Positions 1 to 7,500 of a stretch of 12,049 nucleotides of DNA are shown piece after piece (position 1 is the stretch's first letter; each line of letters starts with the position of its first letter). Position numbers and translations under genes: made by a program. The notes under the pieces are model-generated. The model was given only the letters and a program-made list of their open reading frames with translations. It did not search any database and had not been told where the DNA came from. Source of the stretch: Gammaproteobacteria bacterium (GTDB lineage: Bacteria; Pseudomonadota; Gammaproteobacteria; Enterobacterales; Alteromonadaceae); assembly GCA_027484495.1 (NCBI GenBank), contig JAIXSW010000486.1, positions 1-12,049 of the forward strand. Direction: 5' to 3'.

Positions 1-845
1 CGATGCGCTGCAAAAAGTTGCTGGGCCTGATGCCACAACGGACCCACTTCACCCGAACCGACGGGGATCCCATCGATTGCAATCACCGGTACCAGTTCTT
101 TTGATGAACTGGTCAGCCAAACTTCATCGGCAGCCAGCACTTCGGCTTTGCTAATCACCCGTTCCTGCACCGGCAAGGAACTGTGCGTTCTTAAGATTTG
201 TAATAGTAACAATCGGGTGATGCCGGGTAAAATCTGCTGGTCCAGTGGTGGTGTGCTGATCACACCATCTTTGACAATAAAAGCGTTACAGGAACTGCCC
301 TCGGTTAACTCTTCCTGTTCGTTAAATAACAGCGTTTCCTGACAACCGGCATCGACGCCTTGCTGATGATGGAGCACATTGCCAAGCAGCGCTGTCGATT
401 TGATATGGCAGCGTTTCCAGCGTAAATCAGCAGCTGAGGCCACCCGGAACGGTTTAGCCGAACCAGGTAAGCCGGTTGGTGGCGGATTAATCGCAAAAGT
501 AAAAGCAAACACTGTCGGCATGATTCCGGCCGGAAAAGCGTGACCGCGTTTGCTATCCGTGCCGCGCGAAACCTGTAAGTAAACACCCAAATCGCCATTG
601 CCGTTACGCGCCAGCAATTGCTTGATCAGGTCAAGCCACTGGGCATGGTTCCAGTCAAATTCGATGCCGATCTCCGCCAGGCCCCGCTGCATCCGGTCGA
701 TATGCGGCGTAAAGCCGACCAGCTTGCCCTGATAACTCGGGATCACTTCATAAATGCCATCGCCAAACAAAAAACCACGGTCCATCGGAGAAATACGGGC
801 TTCACTGGCGGGTATAAAACTGCCGTTTAAATAGACATCAGACAA
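1..845 (-). CDS. dat: D-amino acid transaminase, class IV PLP enzyme (3' end beyond window)
   Basis: This enzyme moves amino groups between D-amino acids (classically D-Ala, D-Glu, D-Asp) and 2-oxo acids in the cytoplasm. The visible 281 residues show the family landmarks: RGFLFGDGIYEV (about residues 23-34), the Dat-type carboxylate-binding set SRGTDSKRGHAFP (Arg100 and His102), the PLP lysine in CHIKSTALLGNVL (Lys149), and TEGSSCN (Glu182). The IKS context with R-x-H fits Dat rather than IlvE or PabC. Bacillus Dat has about 283 residues, so only a short tail is missing. No ATG fits. I chose the TTG at 845-843, preceded by AAGGA six bases upstream, because it gives the normal N-terminus (SDVYLNG). 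The gap to the upstream DUF4392 stop is 9 bp, so it is the last visible gene of a tight five-gene unit. It could convert D-Glu to 2-oxoglutarate; substrate preference cannot be read from sequence. Confidence 0.9.
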   Translation of the reverse strand, partial: MSDVYLNGSFIPASEARISPMDRGFLFGDGIYEVIPSYQGKLVGFTPHIDRMQRGLAEIGIEFDWNHAQWLDLIKQLLARNGNGDLGVYLQVSRGTDSKRGHAFPAGIMPTVFAFTFAINPPPTGLPGSAKPFRVASAADLRWKRCHIKSTALLGNVLHHQQGVDAGCQETLLFNEQEELTEGSSCNAFIVKDGVISTPPLDQQILPGITRLLLLQILRTHSSLPVQERVISKAEVLAADEVWLTSSSKELVPVIAIDGIPVGSGEVGPLWHQAQQLFAAH

Positions 846-854
846 TTCAGGTCC

Positions 855-1742
855 TTACACCGATACTAAACGGTGTTGTTGATATAATTGATAAATCTGC
901 TGGCACAACTGCGCGCCAATCTCAGGCGAAAGGCCATCTTCGGTCAGGGTATTTTGCCGGGTCACACCATCGACACTGCCGTGACTGGATAAAAACTGCA
1001 GGCTTGGCAGGGCATCACAGCAGGCAAACAAATCCAAGCCACTTTGCAGCGACCAATGATAAGCGAGGCCATACGCCGCCCAGTTTGAGACATCGGCAAC
1101 GATCAGTTCGCTGCAGCTGGTCACTGCGGGCCTGATATCAAGCGCCCGGACTGCGTCGATAATCTTGCCCATGCCAATTTCATTGCCGCCATCGCCAATG
1201 CCGATTGTCGGACATGGGGCAAGTCGCATCAGCGCATCTAGATCAGCGACTTTGGCGCTGATATCCTCATGGCGCATATTGTAATATCGCCCATCTGCCG
1301 CCTGCCCTGGCCTTTCAATACAAAGCACCGCCGCGGGCTGATACTGCGCCAATAATTGCGCGGCACGCTGCTGACCATCAATACCAAGCGGAAAAGCTTC
1401 GATCTGGAAATGTCCCTGTAAAACTGACAACAACGGGTCGCCACACACCAACACCGGTTGCACGCCAAGTTGCTGCAACATGCGGTAGATCGCGATGGCG
1501 CCAACAGGTCCATCAGTTTCGAAGGTCCCCGCCACCGGAAAACCGGTGCCAATCAGCACTGCGCGGCCAGGCTGGTTCAGCAAAGTTGCGGAGCGCGCCA
1601 AATAACCCGGTTGCAGCGCCTGGCGCGCCAACGCCATGCCACGCGGATTGCGGGCAACTAAGAACGCTTCGATCTCTGTGGCTTTTACCTGCTCGTCTTC
1701 GAGCAAATCGAGCGTTTCACGCGAACTTACCGGCTTATTCAT
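855..1742 (-). CDS. DUF4392 protein, homologous to C-terminal half of D-glutamate cyclase
   Basis: The protein has 295 residues and matches the DUF4392 family, which forms the C-terminal half of vertebrate D-glutamate cyclase (DGLUCY), an enzyme interconverting D-glutamate and 5-oxo-D-proline. Visible conserved blocks are GTGFPV (about 65-70), ETDGPVGA (75-82), ERPG (143-146), YYNMRHEDIS (153-162), the glycine- and acid-rich GIGDGGNEIGMG (181-192), and CSELIVADVSNW (210-221). No signal peptide is seen, so it is probably cytoplasmic. The open frame extends upstream to 1916, but that extension lies inside pxpC in another frame and reads as Cys/Trp-rich nonsense, so it is not coding. The start is ATG at 1742, or the in-frame ATG at 1748, overlapping the end of pxpC by 8 or 14 bp. 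This suggests translational coupling, as no strong Shine-Dalgarno is visible. Function as half of a two-component cyclase is inferred. Confidence 0.85.
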   Translation of the reverse strand: MNKPVSSRETLDLLEDEQVKATEIEAFLVARNPRGMALARQALQPGYLARSATLLNQPGRAVLIGTGFPVAGTFETDGPVGAIAIYRMLQQLGVQPVLVCGDPLLSVLQGHFQIEAFPLGIDGQQRAAQLLAQYQPAAVLCIERPGQAADGRYYNMRHEDISAKVADLDALMRLAPCPTIGIGDGGNEIGMGKIIDAVRALDIRPAVTSCSELIVADVSNWAAYGLAYHWSLQSGLDLFACCDALPSLQFLSSHGSVDGVTRQNTLTEDGLSPEIGAQLCQQIYQLYQQHRLVSV

Positions 1743-2808
1743 CTGCATCTGCGCCTGCCTGGCTATGCTGCGACAGCGCTCCTTGCGACAGCATTCTTGA
1801 TGACAGCCACTGCTGCCAGTCAGCCGCGACAGCATCCAGCTGTTGCTGCAATAAAACCAGACGCTGACGCTCCTGCAACACGGCGTCAGCCAGATCCAAC
1901 CAATAAAACCGCACAAAGTTACCGGTCATCAGTTGGCCAAGGCATTCACAGCCGCCCCGGGTTAAAGCGCCGGTTTTTGGATATCCACCAATGGTTTGGT
2001 GATCATTGAGCATCACAATCGGCAAGCCGTTCGGTGGCAATTGCATCGCACCTAAACAGATCCCTTCCGAATACAGCTGCTGTGCAGTAACAGGTAGAGG
2101 CTCACCGCCTAATTGCATACCCATCCGGTCGCTGCGGGCGGTGACGCGAAATAGGCGCTGCGTCAGCAGCTGTGGCAGCTGCGGGTCGAGATCTTCCAGC
2201 TGAGCCCCGGCAATCATCGGGATAGCTCGGATACTCTGGTGGCGGTAATGCTGCTGATAAGGCAACGAAATCTGCGGATCTGGCCGCTGCCAGGCGGCGC
2301 AGGATAACAAAGTACCGGCGCAAATCGCTTTGCCCTGCCCATCCGGCCCGCCAACTTTTTCCCGAAGCACAGTCGACACACTGCCGCAGATGGTGGGTGC
2401 GGGAAAACCACCGGCCACTGCCAGATAAGCACGGGCGCCGGCCCGGCTATAACCAATTTCGAGCAGATCGCCGGGCTGTAACAACAAGGTGCGGTAGCGC
2501 TGTACCGGCTGACTATTGACCAACAGTGGCATCGCCGCGCCGGTCAGCGCCACTAACACCGGCTGCTCCGCCCGAAAGGCGACGGCACCGAGCGTGATTT
2601 CAATCACTGCCGGACATGTGCTGCCAACATGGTTATGATTACCGACCAGCGCATTGGCAAGCCGGGCGGCCGTCAGATCAACAGCCCCCCCTTGAGTCAG
2701 GCCCGCGCCGGCACCGCCAAATCGGCCGGCATCCTGTAACTGCACGCCGCTATGGCTTTGCAGTACCCATAAACCCAACGGTGCGGATGGGTCGGCCAGA
2801 ACAGTCAT
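1735..2808 (-). CDS. pxpC: 5-oxoprolinase subunit PxpC (KipA/AHS2 family)
   Basis: PxpC forms, with PxpB and PxpA, the ATP-dependent 5-oxoprolinase that opens 5-oxo-L-proline to L-glutamate in the cytoplasm. The 357-residue protein has the expected blocks: QDAGRFGGAGAGLTQGGAVD (about 25-44), AVAGGF (130-135), GSVSTVLREKVGG (142-154), SDRMGMQLGG (226-235), and SEGICLGAMQLPPNG plus DHQTIGGYP (247-277). The C-terminal 60 residues are Gln-rich and probably helical, less conserved than the rest. The start ATG at 2808 overlaps the pxpB stop as ATGA, with AGGGGG upstream as ribosome site, so the two are translationally coupled. Its own stop overlaps the start of the DUF4392 gene. Older annotations call this family urea amidolyase-related or biotin-dependent carboxyltransferase domain; the pxpB neighbour supports PxpC. 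Confidence 0.92.
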   Translation of the reverse strand: MTVLADPSAPLGLWVLQSHSGVQLQDAGRFGGAGAGLTQGGAVDLTAARLANALVGNHNHVGSTCPAVIEITLGAVAFRAEQPVLVALTGAAMPLLVNSQPVQRYRTLLLQPGDLLEIGYSRAGARAYLAVAGGFPAPTICGSVSTVLREKVGGPDGQGKAICAGTLLSCAAWQRPDPQISLPYQQHYRHQSIRAIPMIAGAQLEDLDPQLPQLLTQRLFRVTARSDRMGMQLGGEPLPVTAQQLYSEGICLGAMQLPPNGLPIVMLNDHQTIGGYPKTGALTRGGCECLGQLMTGNFVRFYWLDLADAVLQERQRLVLLQQQLDAVAADWQQWLSSRMLSQGALSQHSQAGADADE

Positions 2809-3533
2809 AGCTGGCCCCCTAACCGCAGAAACTCGGCACGTTCAATCGGTACAAAGCGCACGGTGTCACCTACGGCAAAGGGCAACATCGGGTCGGCGGT
2901 TAAATCAAACAGCGGTGTCGGGCAATTGCCCAATAAATGCCAGCCACCGGGCGATGCGGCCGGATAAACCGCCGTTTGGCGGTCAGCGATGGCAACACTG
3001 CCGGCAGCTACCGCAGGTCTGGGGTTGGCAAGCCGCGGTGTACTGATGCGTGGATCGGTAAAGCCCAGATATGCAAAACCCGGCGCAAAACCAATGGCAT
3101 ACACCTGATAGGCCTGACCGCTGTGCAGCTGGATCAGTTCAGTGATACTCAACTGATGTAACGTTGCGACCTGCTGCAGGTCTGGCCCGCTCTCCAGGCT
3201 GTAATAACAGGGCAACTCGATAGTTTTAAACGTGCTTGCCTGCAGATCTGGCCGGAACAACGCCGTTTGTGCTGTGACAATTTTCTGCCAAATCTCGCTG
3301 TGATCGATTTTCAGGACGTCAAAAATAATCAACACCGAGGTGTAAGACGGCACCAGCTCCAACAGCGCATCACCGAGCAATAGCGGTAACTGCATCCGTA
3401 AGTTTTGCATCACCTGCATCAGGTCCGGCCCCGGACCTTGTGGCGCCAATGCGGTTAAATCCAACAGTAACGCCTGCTCGCTGTGGATCCGCAACCGTAC
3501 CGGAATGCCCGGGCTTACCATCTGGCCATGCAT
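2805..3533 (-). CDS. pxpB: 5-oxoprolinase subunit PxpB (KipI/AHS1 family)
   Basis: PxpB is the second subunit of bacterial 5-oxoprolinase and pairs with PxpC; in Bacillus the homologue KipI also inhibits the sporulation kinase KinA. The 242-residue product shows the family signatures GFAPGFAYLG (about 148-157), TPRLANPRPAVAAGSVAIAD (165-184, around the PR..VPAGSV-type block) and ASPGGWHLLGNCPTPLFD (193-210), and ends near VGDTVRFVPI as E. coli PxpB does. Length fits the family. The ATG at 3533-3531 follows immediately after the TAA stop of the DUF1445 gene with no spacer and only a weak Shine-Dalgarno (GGCGG), pointing to reinitiation. The 3' end overlaps pxpC by 4 bp. The PxpA (YcsF/LamB-type) subunit usually encoded nearby is not in this window. 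Confidence 0.92.
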   Translation of the reverse strand: MHGQMVSPGIPVRLRIHSEQALLLDLTALAPQGPGPDLMQVMQNLRMQLPLLLGDALLELVPSYTSVLIIFDVLKIDHSEIWQKIVTAQTALFRPDLQASTFKTIELPCYYSLESGPDLQQVATLHQLSITELIQLHSGQAYQVYAIGFAPGFAYLGFTDPRISTPRLANPRPAVAAGSVAIADRQTAVYPAASPGGWHLLGNCPTPLFDLTADPMLPFAVGDTVRFVPIERAEFLRLGGQL

Positions 3534-4328
3534 TTACAGCACCGCCAGACTGGCATTGGTTAAATCGGTGACCAGCATACAACCGGGGCTGTGGCTAAAC
3601 GCCAAATCGGGTTTGGCATTTTTAATCGCCACCTGCGGCGTGACACCACAGGCCCAGAATACCGGGATCTCATCGGCATGGATGCTGACGGCGTCGCCAT
3701 AATCCGGCGCCTGTAGGTCTTTGATGCCAATCAGCGCCGGATCGCCTAAATGCACCGGCGCACCATGGACAGTCGGAAAGCGGCTACAAATCTGGATGGC
3801 GCGGATCGCATCCGCAGCGCGCATCGGCCGCATGCTGACCACCATCTGGCCCTGAAAAGGCCCGACTGGCGTCAACTCAATATTGGTGTTGTACATCGGC
3901 ACATTCTTCTGTTCTGTTTGATGGCGCAGTTCAATGCCACCTTGTTGCAGCGCCTCTTCAAACGAAAAAGAACAGCCAATCAGAAAACTGACCATATCGT
4001 CGCGCCAGTGTGCGGTTAAATCGCCGACTAAGTCGGTCAGCACGCCGTCGTGAAAAATGTTGTAACGTGCCGCATCCGTGCGGATATCCAGCTTTTGGTC
4101 AGCCAGCAAAAATTCGGTTTGACCCGGCTCTGTGGCGAATGCCAGCAGCGGACAAGGTTTAGGATTGGCCAGACAGAATTTCAGAAAGTCGTCCGCCAGC
4201 GTTTTGGGCAGTATCGCCAGATTGGCCTGCACATAACCATTGGCAAGGCCGGCTGTCGGTCCATGCCAGAGTCCTTGCCGCGCGGCTGCTCTGACCGCAG
4301 CCGGGCTTGAATGGGCGTCCAATAACAT
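3534..4328 (-). CDS. DUF1445 (YcsI/UPF0317) protein, homologous to N-terminal half of D-glutamate cyclase
   Basis: This 264-residue protein belongs to DUF1445, often labelled putative hydro-lyase, and equivalent to the N-terminal half of vertebrate D-glutamate cyclase. Diagnostic stretches are GLANGYVQANLAILP (about 27-41), the FLIGCSFSFEEAL block (115-127), NVPMYNTNI (142-150), VGPFQGQMVVSMRPM (155-169), and FWACGVTPQVA (224-234). The start ATG at 4328 has AAGGA six bases upstream and the length is normal for the family. It is the first gene of the tight unit with pxpB, pxpC, DUF4392 and dat; a DUF1445-pxpB-pxpC order is also known in Bacillus (ycsI-kipI-kipA). A role in water-addition or ring-closure chemistry on glutamate/5-oxoproline is inferred from the human homologue and the context. 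No signal peptide is visible. Confidence 0.88.
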   Translation of the reverse strand: MLLDAHSSPAAVRAAARQGLWHGPTAGLANGYVQANLAILPKTLADDFLKFCLANPKPCPLLAFATEPGQTEFLLADQKLDIRTDAARYNIFHDGVLTDLVGDLTAHWRDDMVSFLIGCSFSFEEALQQGGIELRHQTEQKNVPMYNTNIELTPVGPFQGQMVVSMRPMRAADAIRAIQICSRFPTVHGAPVHLGDPALIGIKDLQAPDYGDAVSIHADEIPVFWACGVTPQVAIKNAKPDLAFSHSPGCMLVTDLTNASLAVL

Positions 4329-4366
4329 CGATGTTCCTTATTCCTTAGCCGTCTTCGCGTTTTTTA

Positions 4367-4423
4367 CACTGCCATATTGCCACGACACATGCCAGCCGCA
4401 TCAATCCAAAAGCACTGGCAGTG
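4367..4423. repeat. Inverted repeat pair around the nagZ-like stop
   Basis: CACTGCC at 4367-4373 is matched by its complement GGCAGTG at 4417-4423. The first arm lies in the 72-bp gap before the DUF1445 gene and the second in the last codons of the nagZ-like gene. The second arm is itself part of a local palindrome, GCACTGGCAGTGC at 4412-4424, which on the minus strand is followed by only four T residues. I do not regard it as a convincing terminator, so read-through into the DUF1445-dat unit is possible. No clear sigma-70 promoter was found in the gap. Confidence 0.3.
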
Positions 4424-6224
4424 CGCCGGTTGCCGCGGTTTTACCGCTGAATAATCGCGCCAGCGCGACAAACACCGCGCCGGGCTGCTGATCTGGCTTC
4501 AGGCTATACGGATAGCCATAAGTAGCCAGACGAATATCCACCTTGCCGGCAAATTGCGGTAACTGATAAGGCGAACGCAGCGCGACGACCACTGTGGTGG
4601 CCTGTTGGCGGCGTGCCACCGCCAGTTGCTGTTGCAGCTTTGCCAGCTGCTGATCGACACTGAGCGGCGCATTGAATGCAGTATCCATGCTGAAATCCGC
4701 CAGCACGCCGGCTTCAACTGCACTTTGTTCCGGTGCGACATAAGCACCAATCACTACTGCGCCAGGTTCAAGTTGCGGCAAGGATTGATGGAAGCGAAGG
4801 TCAAAACATTGCAGCGTTATTGCCGGGATTTCATGTTGTAGCGCAAGGCTAAAACGCCGGCATTTGTCTGCATCCGGCATTAACAAATACCAGGCTTTCA
4901 CCTTGGCAATAACACTGAGATCGCCGTCCAGTTGGGTTAACGCATTGGTCGCAATAGCCAAATCCAGCTGCTGTTGGCTTTGATACAACGCATTTGCGTC
5001 ATTGCCGGCGGGCGCGGCAGTTTTCGCTTGTTGCGCCAGCCACAGCTTCAGGTCGCGGATGCGTAAATAAGACTGCTCCAGCGCCTGCACGTCCAGTTCC
5101 CCGCTTTGTACGGCGTCGACCAGTTCGTCCAATAGCTGCTCAAGCCTGGCAAAGTCGGCCGGGCTTTGGATCTCCAGCGGCATCAGCGCAATATCGGCGC
5201 CGGCAGCAAAACTATATTTGACCGCTTGCAACGGCGTGAAAGCGTCACTAATCGCCTGCATATTGAGCGCGTCTGTGATCACCACACCGTCAAATTCGAG
5301 CTGCTGCCGCAGTACACCAGTCAAAATGGTGTTGGATAACGTTGCTGGCGGTGCGATCCATTCGCCGTGCTGTGTTTGGATTTGACTGTCATCCAATGCC
5401 GGATACTGGATATGTGCCGTCATCACCAGTCGCGCCGCTCCGGCTTGCACGGCCTGCCGAAACGGCTCTAAGTCGATAGTTTCAGCGACAGCGCGCACAT
5501 GGTCTACCTGCGGTAAACCGGTATGGCTGTCGGTTGCGGTATCCCCATGCCCAGGAAAGTGCTTGAGCGTCGCGGCCACGCCACCTTGCTGCAGTCCGCG
5601 CGCTAACGCAATACCCAGCGCGGCGACCTGCTGCGGATCATCACCAAAAGCGCGGACGCCAATCACCGGATTGGCTGGATCGCTGTTGACATCCATGGAC
5701 GGCGAAAAATTGATGTTGATACCGAGTTGGCGCAAAGTCTGCGCCTGTGCCGAACCTTGTGCACCGGCAAAATGCTGCTGATGTTTGGCGTAAGTTGCGC
5801 CAAGCGCCATGGCGCCGGGAAATGCCGGAAGCACCGATTCCGGCAGCCTGGTAACGCGGCCACCTTCCTGATCGGTGGCGATCAAGATCGGCAAGCCGTC
5901 GGTGGCGCTTTGTTGCAAGGCCGCGGTTAAATCAATGATCTGCTGCCGCTCCTGCAGATTGACGGCAAATAACACCACACCGCCAATCTGCAATTCGCGT
6001 AGTTTCTGTTGCCATAAAGCCGGGAGTTCGGTGACTGGTTGCTGGCAAGGTTGTTCTGCCGTTGCTGCGGTTTGACAATAATGCCGGAGATCCAGCATGA
6101 GCTTCTGCCCCAGCCAAAACCGGATCTGTTGCTCCTGGCGCTGTTGATACCAATGCCAACTGCCACCGGCCAGGATCAGCAGTAAACACAACAACATCAG
6201 TCGGGCAAAACCACGAGTTTGCAT
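4401..6224 (-). CDS. Membrane-anchored GH3 beta-N-acetylhexosaminidase, NagZ-like two-domain form
   Basis: This is a glycoside hydrolase family 3 enzyme of the NagZ group, which removes GlcNAc from muropeptides or murein fragments. In 607 residues, a hydrophobic stretch at about 8-20 (no lipobox) forms a signal or anchor, placing the enzyme on the periplasmic side. The TIM-barrel carries ATDQEGGRVTRL (Asp118), ATLKHFPGHGDT (Lys221, His222), the NagZ acid/base pair in TDSHTGL (Asp232, His234) and the nucleophile in FDGVVITDAL (Asp318). A C-terminal domain of about 200 residues follows. E. coli NagZ is cytoplasmic and about 340 residues, so this form resembles the longer exported NagZ (YbbD) of Bacillus. 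The ATG at 6224 has GGAG upstream. It lies 129 bp downstream of the RpiR-family regulator. Activity on muropeptides rather than chitin oligomers is inferred from motifs and neighbours. Confidence 0.87.
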   Translation of the reverse strand: MQTRGFARLMLLCLLLILAGGSWHWYQQRQEQQIRFWLGQKLMLDLRHYCQTAATAEQPCQQPVTELPALWQQKLRELQIGGVVLFAVNLQERQQIIDLTAALQQSATDGLPILIATDQEGGRVTRLPESVLPAFPGAMALGATYAKHQQHFAGAQGSAQAQTLRQLGININFSPSMDVNSDPANPVIGVRAFGDDPQQVAALGIALARGLQQGGVAATLKHFPGHGDTATDSHTGLPQVDHVRAVAETIDLEPFRQAVQAGAARLVMTAHIQYPALDDSQIQTQHGEWIAPPATLSNTILTGVLRQQLEFDGVVITDALNMQAISDAFTPLQAVKYSFAAGADIALMPLEIQSPADFARLEQLLDELVDAVQSGELDVQALEQSYLRIRDLKLWLAQQAKTAAPAGNDANALYQSQQQLDLAIATNALTQLDGDLSVIAKVKAWYLLMPDADKCRRFSLALQHEIPAITLQCFDLRFHQSLPQLEPGAVVIGAYVAPEQSAVEAGVLADFSMDTAFNAPLSVDQQLAKLQQQLAVARRQQATTVVVALRSPYQLPQFAGKVDIRLATYGYPYSLKPDQQPGAVFVALARLFSGKTAATGALPVLLD

Positions 6225-6279
6225 TCTCTCTCCAGTTCAGGTGATCACTCTGAACGCTTGTCAGTGCCGGACGTCACAG

Positions 6280-6306
6280 CACTGCCTGTTGCGACCCAGG
6301 GCAGTG
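6280..6306. repeat. Stem-loop between regulator and nagZ-like gene
   Basis: CACTGCC (6280-6286) and GGCAGTG (6300-6306) form a perfect 7-bp stem with a 13-base loop in the 129-bp gap between the regulator stop and the nagZ-like start. No T run follows on either strand, so it is not a typical terminator. It could be an RNA-processing or stability hairpin, or an operator. The same arm sequence recurs at 4367-4423. The rest of this gap shows no ORF or recognisable promoter. Confidence 0.35.
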
Positions 6307-6353
6307 ACTGTTTGACGGCTGTGGCGCACAAAACCAGTCATCGACCAACTGCA

Positions 6354-7202
6354 CTACCGGCTCTTGCAGAATTCTGCACTGGCCTGGTTGGATCTTTTTA
6401 TCATTTCGCGGGCGGTTTTGGACGCTTGAGTCAGCCCAACATACAATAAATCAGTCACATATTCCTGTGCGTTGCGCGTCAGGATCGACGACAATCTGGT
6501 AGCGTCGTCATCAGTGGCCATATAAAGTTGTAGATTGGCATGATCACCAAGAGGCGACTGGCCATAGCGGGTCAGACTGATCACATTAGCCTGATTCGCG
6601 CGTGCCATTTGACTAATCTCCACCAGCTCCCGGCTGGTACCGGATTGGCTGAGCACAACAACCAAATCACCTTTGCCCAGTGTCGCGACGGCGGCCAGCT
6701 GTAAATAACTGTCGTTTTCTGCTACGGCGTAACAGCCAAGGTGTTGCAGCTTACAGGCAAAATCTTTTGCCACCAGTGCTGCTGTGCCCAAAGCGCAAAT
6801 ATGAATACGCCGGGCGTCATGCAACATGCCTACTGCTTGTTCCAGCCGCGCTGAACTGTTTAACGTTGCGGTGGCATTTAATATGGCAATGGTGCCCGAC
6901 AGCAATTTATCGCTGATCTGCTGTAGGTTGTCGCTCAGGGCTAATTTGCTCTGCAGCGTCGTGTAATCTGGCTGGGATGATAGCGACTCACTGAGCGCAA
7001 ACTTAAAATCCGGATAACCGCGATAGCCCAGTTTCTGCGTGAACTTGACCACGCTACTCTGACTGATACCAACCGCACCGGCGAGGTTCTGTGATGACAG
7101 TTCTCGGATCAAAGCCGGTGATTTCAGCACAAAGTCAGCAATTTTCAGCTCATTGGCGGACAACGTATGTTTGATCTGGCGGATTTTGACTAAACAGGAC
7201 AT
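6354..7202 (-). CDS. RpiR/MurR-family transcriptional regulator (HTH + SIS)
   Basis: This 282-residue DNA-binding regulator has an N-terminal RpiR-type helix-turn-helix domain at about 1-75 (recognition part LAGAVGISQSSVVKFTQKLG, about 40-59) and a C-terminal sugar-phosphate SIS domain at about 120-260, with RIHICALGTAALVAKDF and the phosphate-binding VVVLSQSGTSREL (181-193). Family members sense phosphorylated sugars; MurR senses MurNAc-6-phosphate. The gene is divergent from the amidase and upstream of the nagZ-like gene, so it probably controls both directions from the 7203-7500 region and itself. The ATG at 7202 is preceded by AAAGGA with a rather long 11-base spacer. HexR-type regulators share the architecture, but the peptidoglycan neighbours favour a MurR-like role. 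Ligand and operator are not established by sequence. Confidence 0.88.
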   Translation of the reverse strand: MSCLVKIRQIKHTLSANELKIADFVLKSPALIRELSSQNLAGAVGISQSSVVKFTQKLGYRGYPDFKFALSESLSSQPDYTTLQSKLALSDNLQQISDKLLSGTIAILNATATLNSSARLEQAVGMLHDARRIHICALGTAALVAKDFACKLQHLGCYAVAENDSYLQLAAVATLGKGDLVVVLSQSGTSRELVEISQMARANQANVISLTRYGQSPLGDHANLQLYMATDDDATRLSSILTRNAQEYVTDLLYVGLTQASKTAREMIKRSNQASAEFCKSR

Positions 7203-7326
7203 GCTGCGAGTGTTCCTTTAAAGTGCCGTTTTCGTTGCTACGCTGAAAAATCCCAGCGGACGCCAGAAACCAACTATTGCTACATCGCCAAAGACGATAA
7301 AAGAAACTGGTTGGACGACGAATGAC

Positions 7327-7348
7327 TTATGCCTGAATTTCGGCATAA
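7327..7348. promoter_or_regulatory. Candidate operator dyad
   Basis: A 22-bp dyad has perfect 7-bp arms TTATGCC and GGCATAA and a partly symmetric TGAATTTC centre; 18 of 22 bases are symmetric. The position, in the divergent region beside an RpiR-family gene, makes it a candidate binding site for that regulator. No T run follows, so a terminator is unlikely. Confidence 0.45.
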
Positions 7349-7400
7349 AATGGGTAACACTCATCAATCCCCAGATAATCATTCTAGTGGTTGTGGCAGA

Positions 7401-7429
7401 TTGGCGAAATTATAGTCGTAATATATTAT
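7401..7429 (+). promoter_or_regulatory. Possible sigma-70 promoter for the amidase gene
   Basis: TTGGCG (7401-7406) and TATTAT (7424-7429) are spaced by 17 bases, about 70 bases before the amidase start. An alternative is TTGAAA (7433-7438) with TATTAT (7454-7459) and a short 15-base spacer. Either would give a short leader. This is a consensus match by eye only. Confidence 0.35.
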
Positions 7430-7500
7430 TCCTTGAAAACATTTCCAGACGAATATTATGCAGAACAATAGCCGGTCTCAACTCAAATCCTGAGTAGAAA

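Larger units (their letters stand above)
7203..7500. promoter_or_regulatory. Divergent control region between regulator and amidase
   Basis: This 298-bp non-coding stretch separates two divergent genes and is AT-richer towards the amidase side. It holds a 22-bp imperfect dyad (7327-7348), a likely promoter for the amidase (7401-7429), a short hairpin CGCTG...CAGCG (7241-7258) in the expected leader of the regulator gene, and the sequence TAATATATTA at 7419-7428. AATTTCGGCA at 7336-7345 recurs inverted as TGGCGAAATT at 7402-7411 with one mismatch. No ORF is convincing here, and I could not identify a good minus-strand promoter. Confidence 0.6.

Noticed and set aside
305..598. 97-residue minus-strand open frame inside dat
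   Set aside because: It is in another frame of the well-supported dat gene and shows no family features.
1743..1916. N-terminal extension of the DUF4392 reading frame up to 1916
   Set aside because: It lies within pxpC in a different frame, encodes a Cys/Trp-rich sequence without family similarity, and the conserved protein begins near 1742-1748.
4410..4424. Possible terminator at the end of the nagZ-like gene (GCACTGGCAGTGC palindrome)
   Set aside because: The stem is only five pairs with a three-base loop, lies inside the coding sequence, and has just four T residues after it.
7241..7258. CGCTG...CAGCG hairpin upstream of the regulator gene as a riboswitch or attenuator
   Set aside because: Five pairs only, no alternative pairing or T run; too weak to call.
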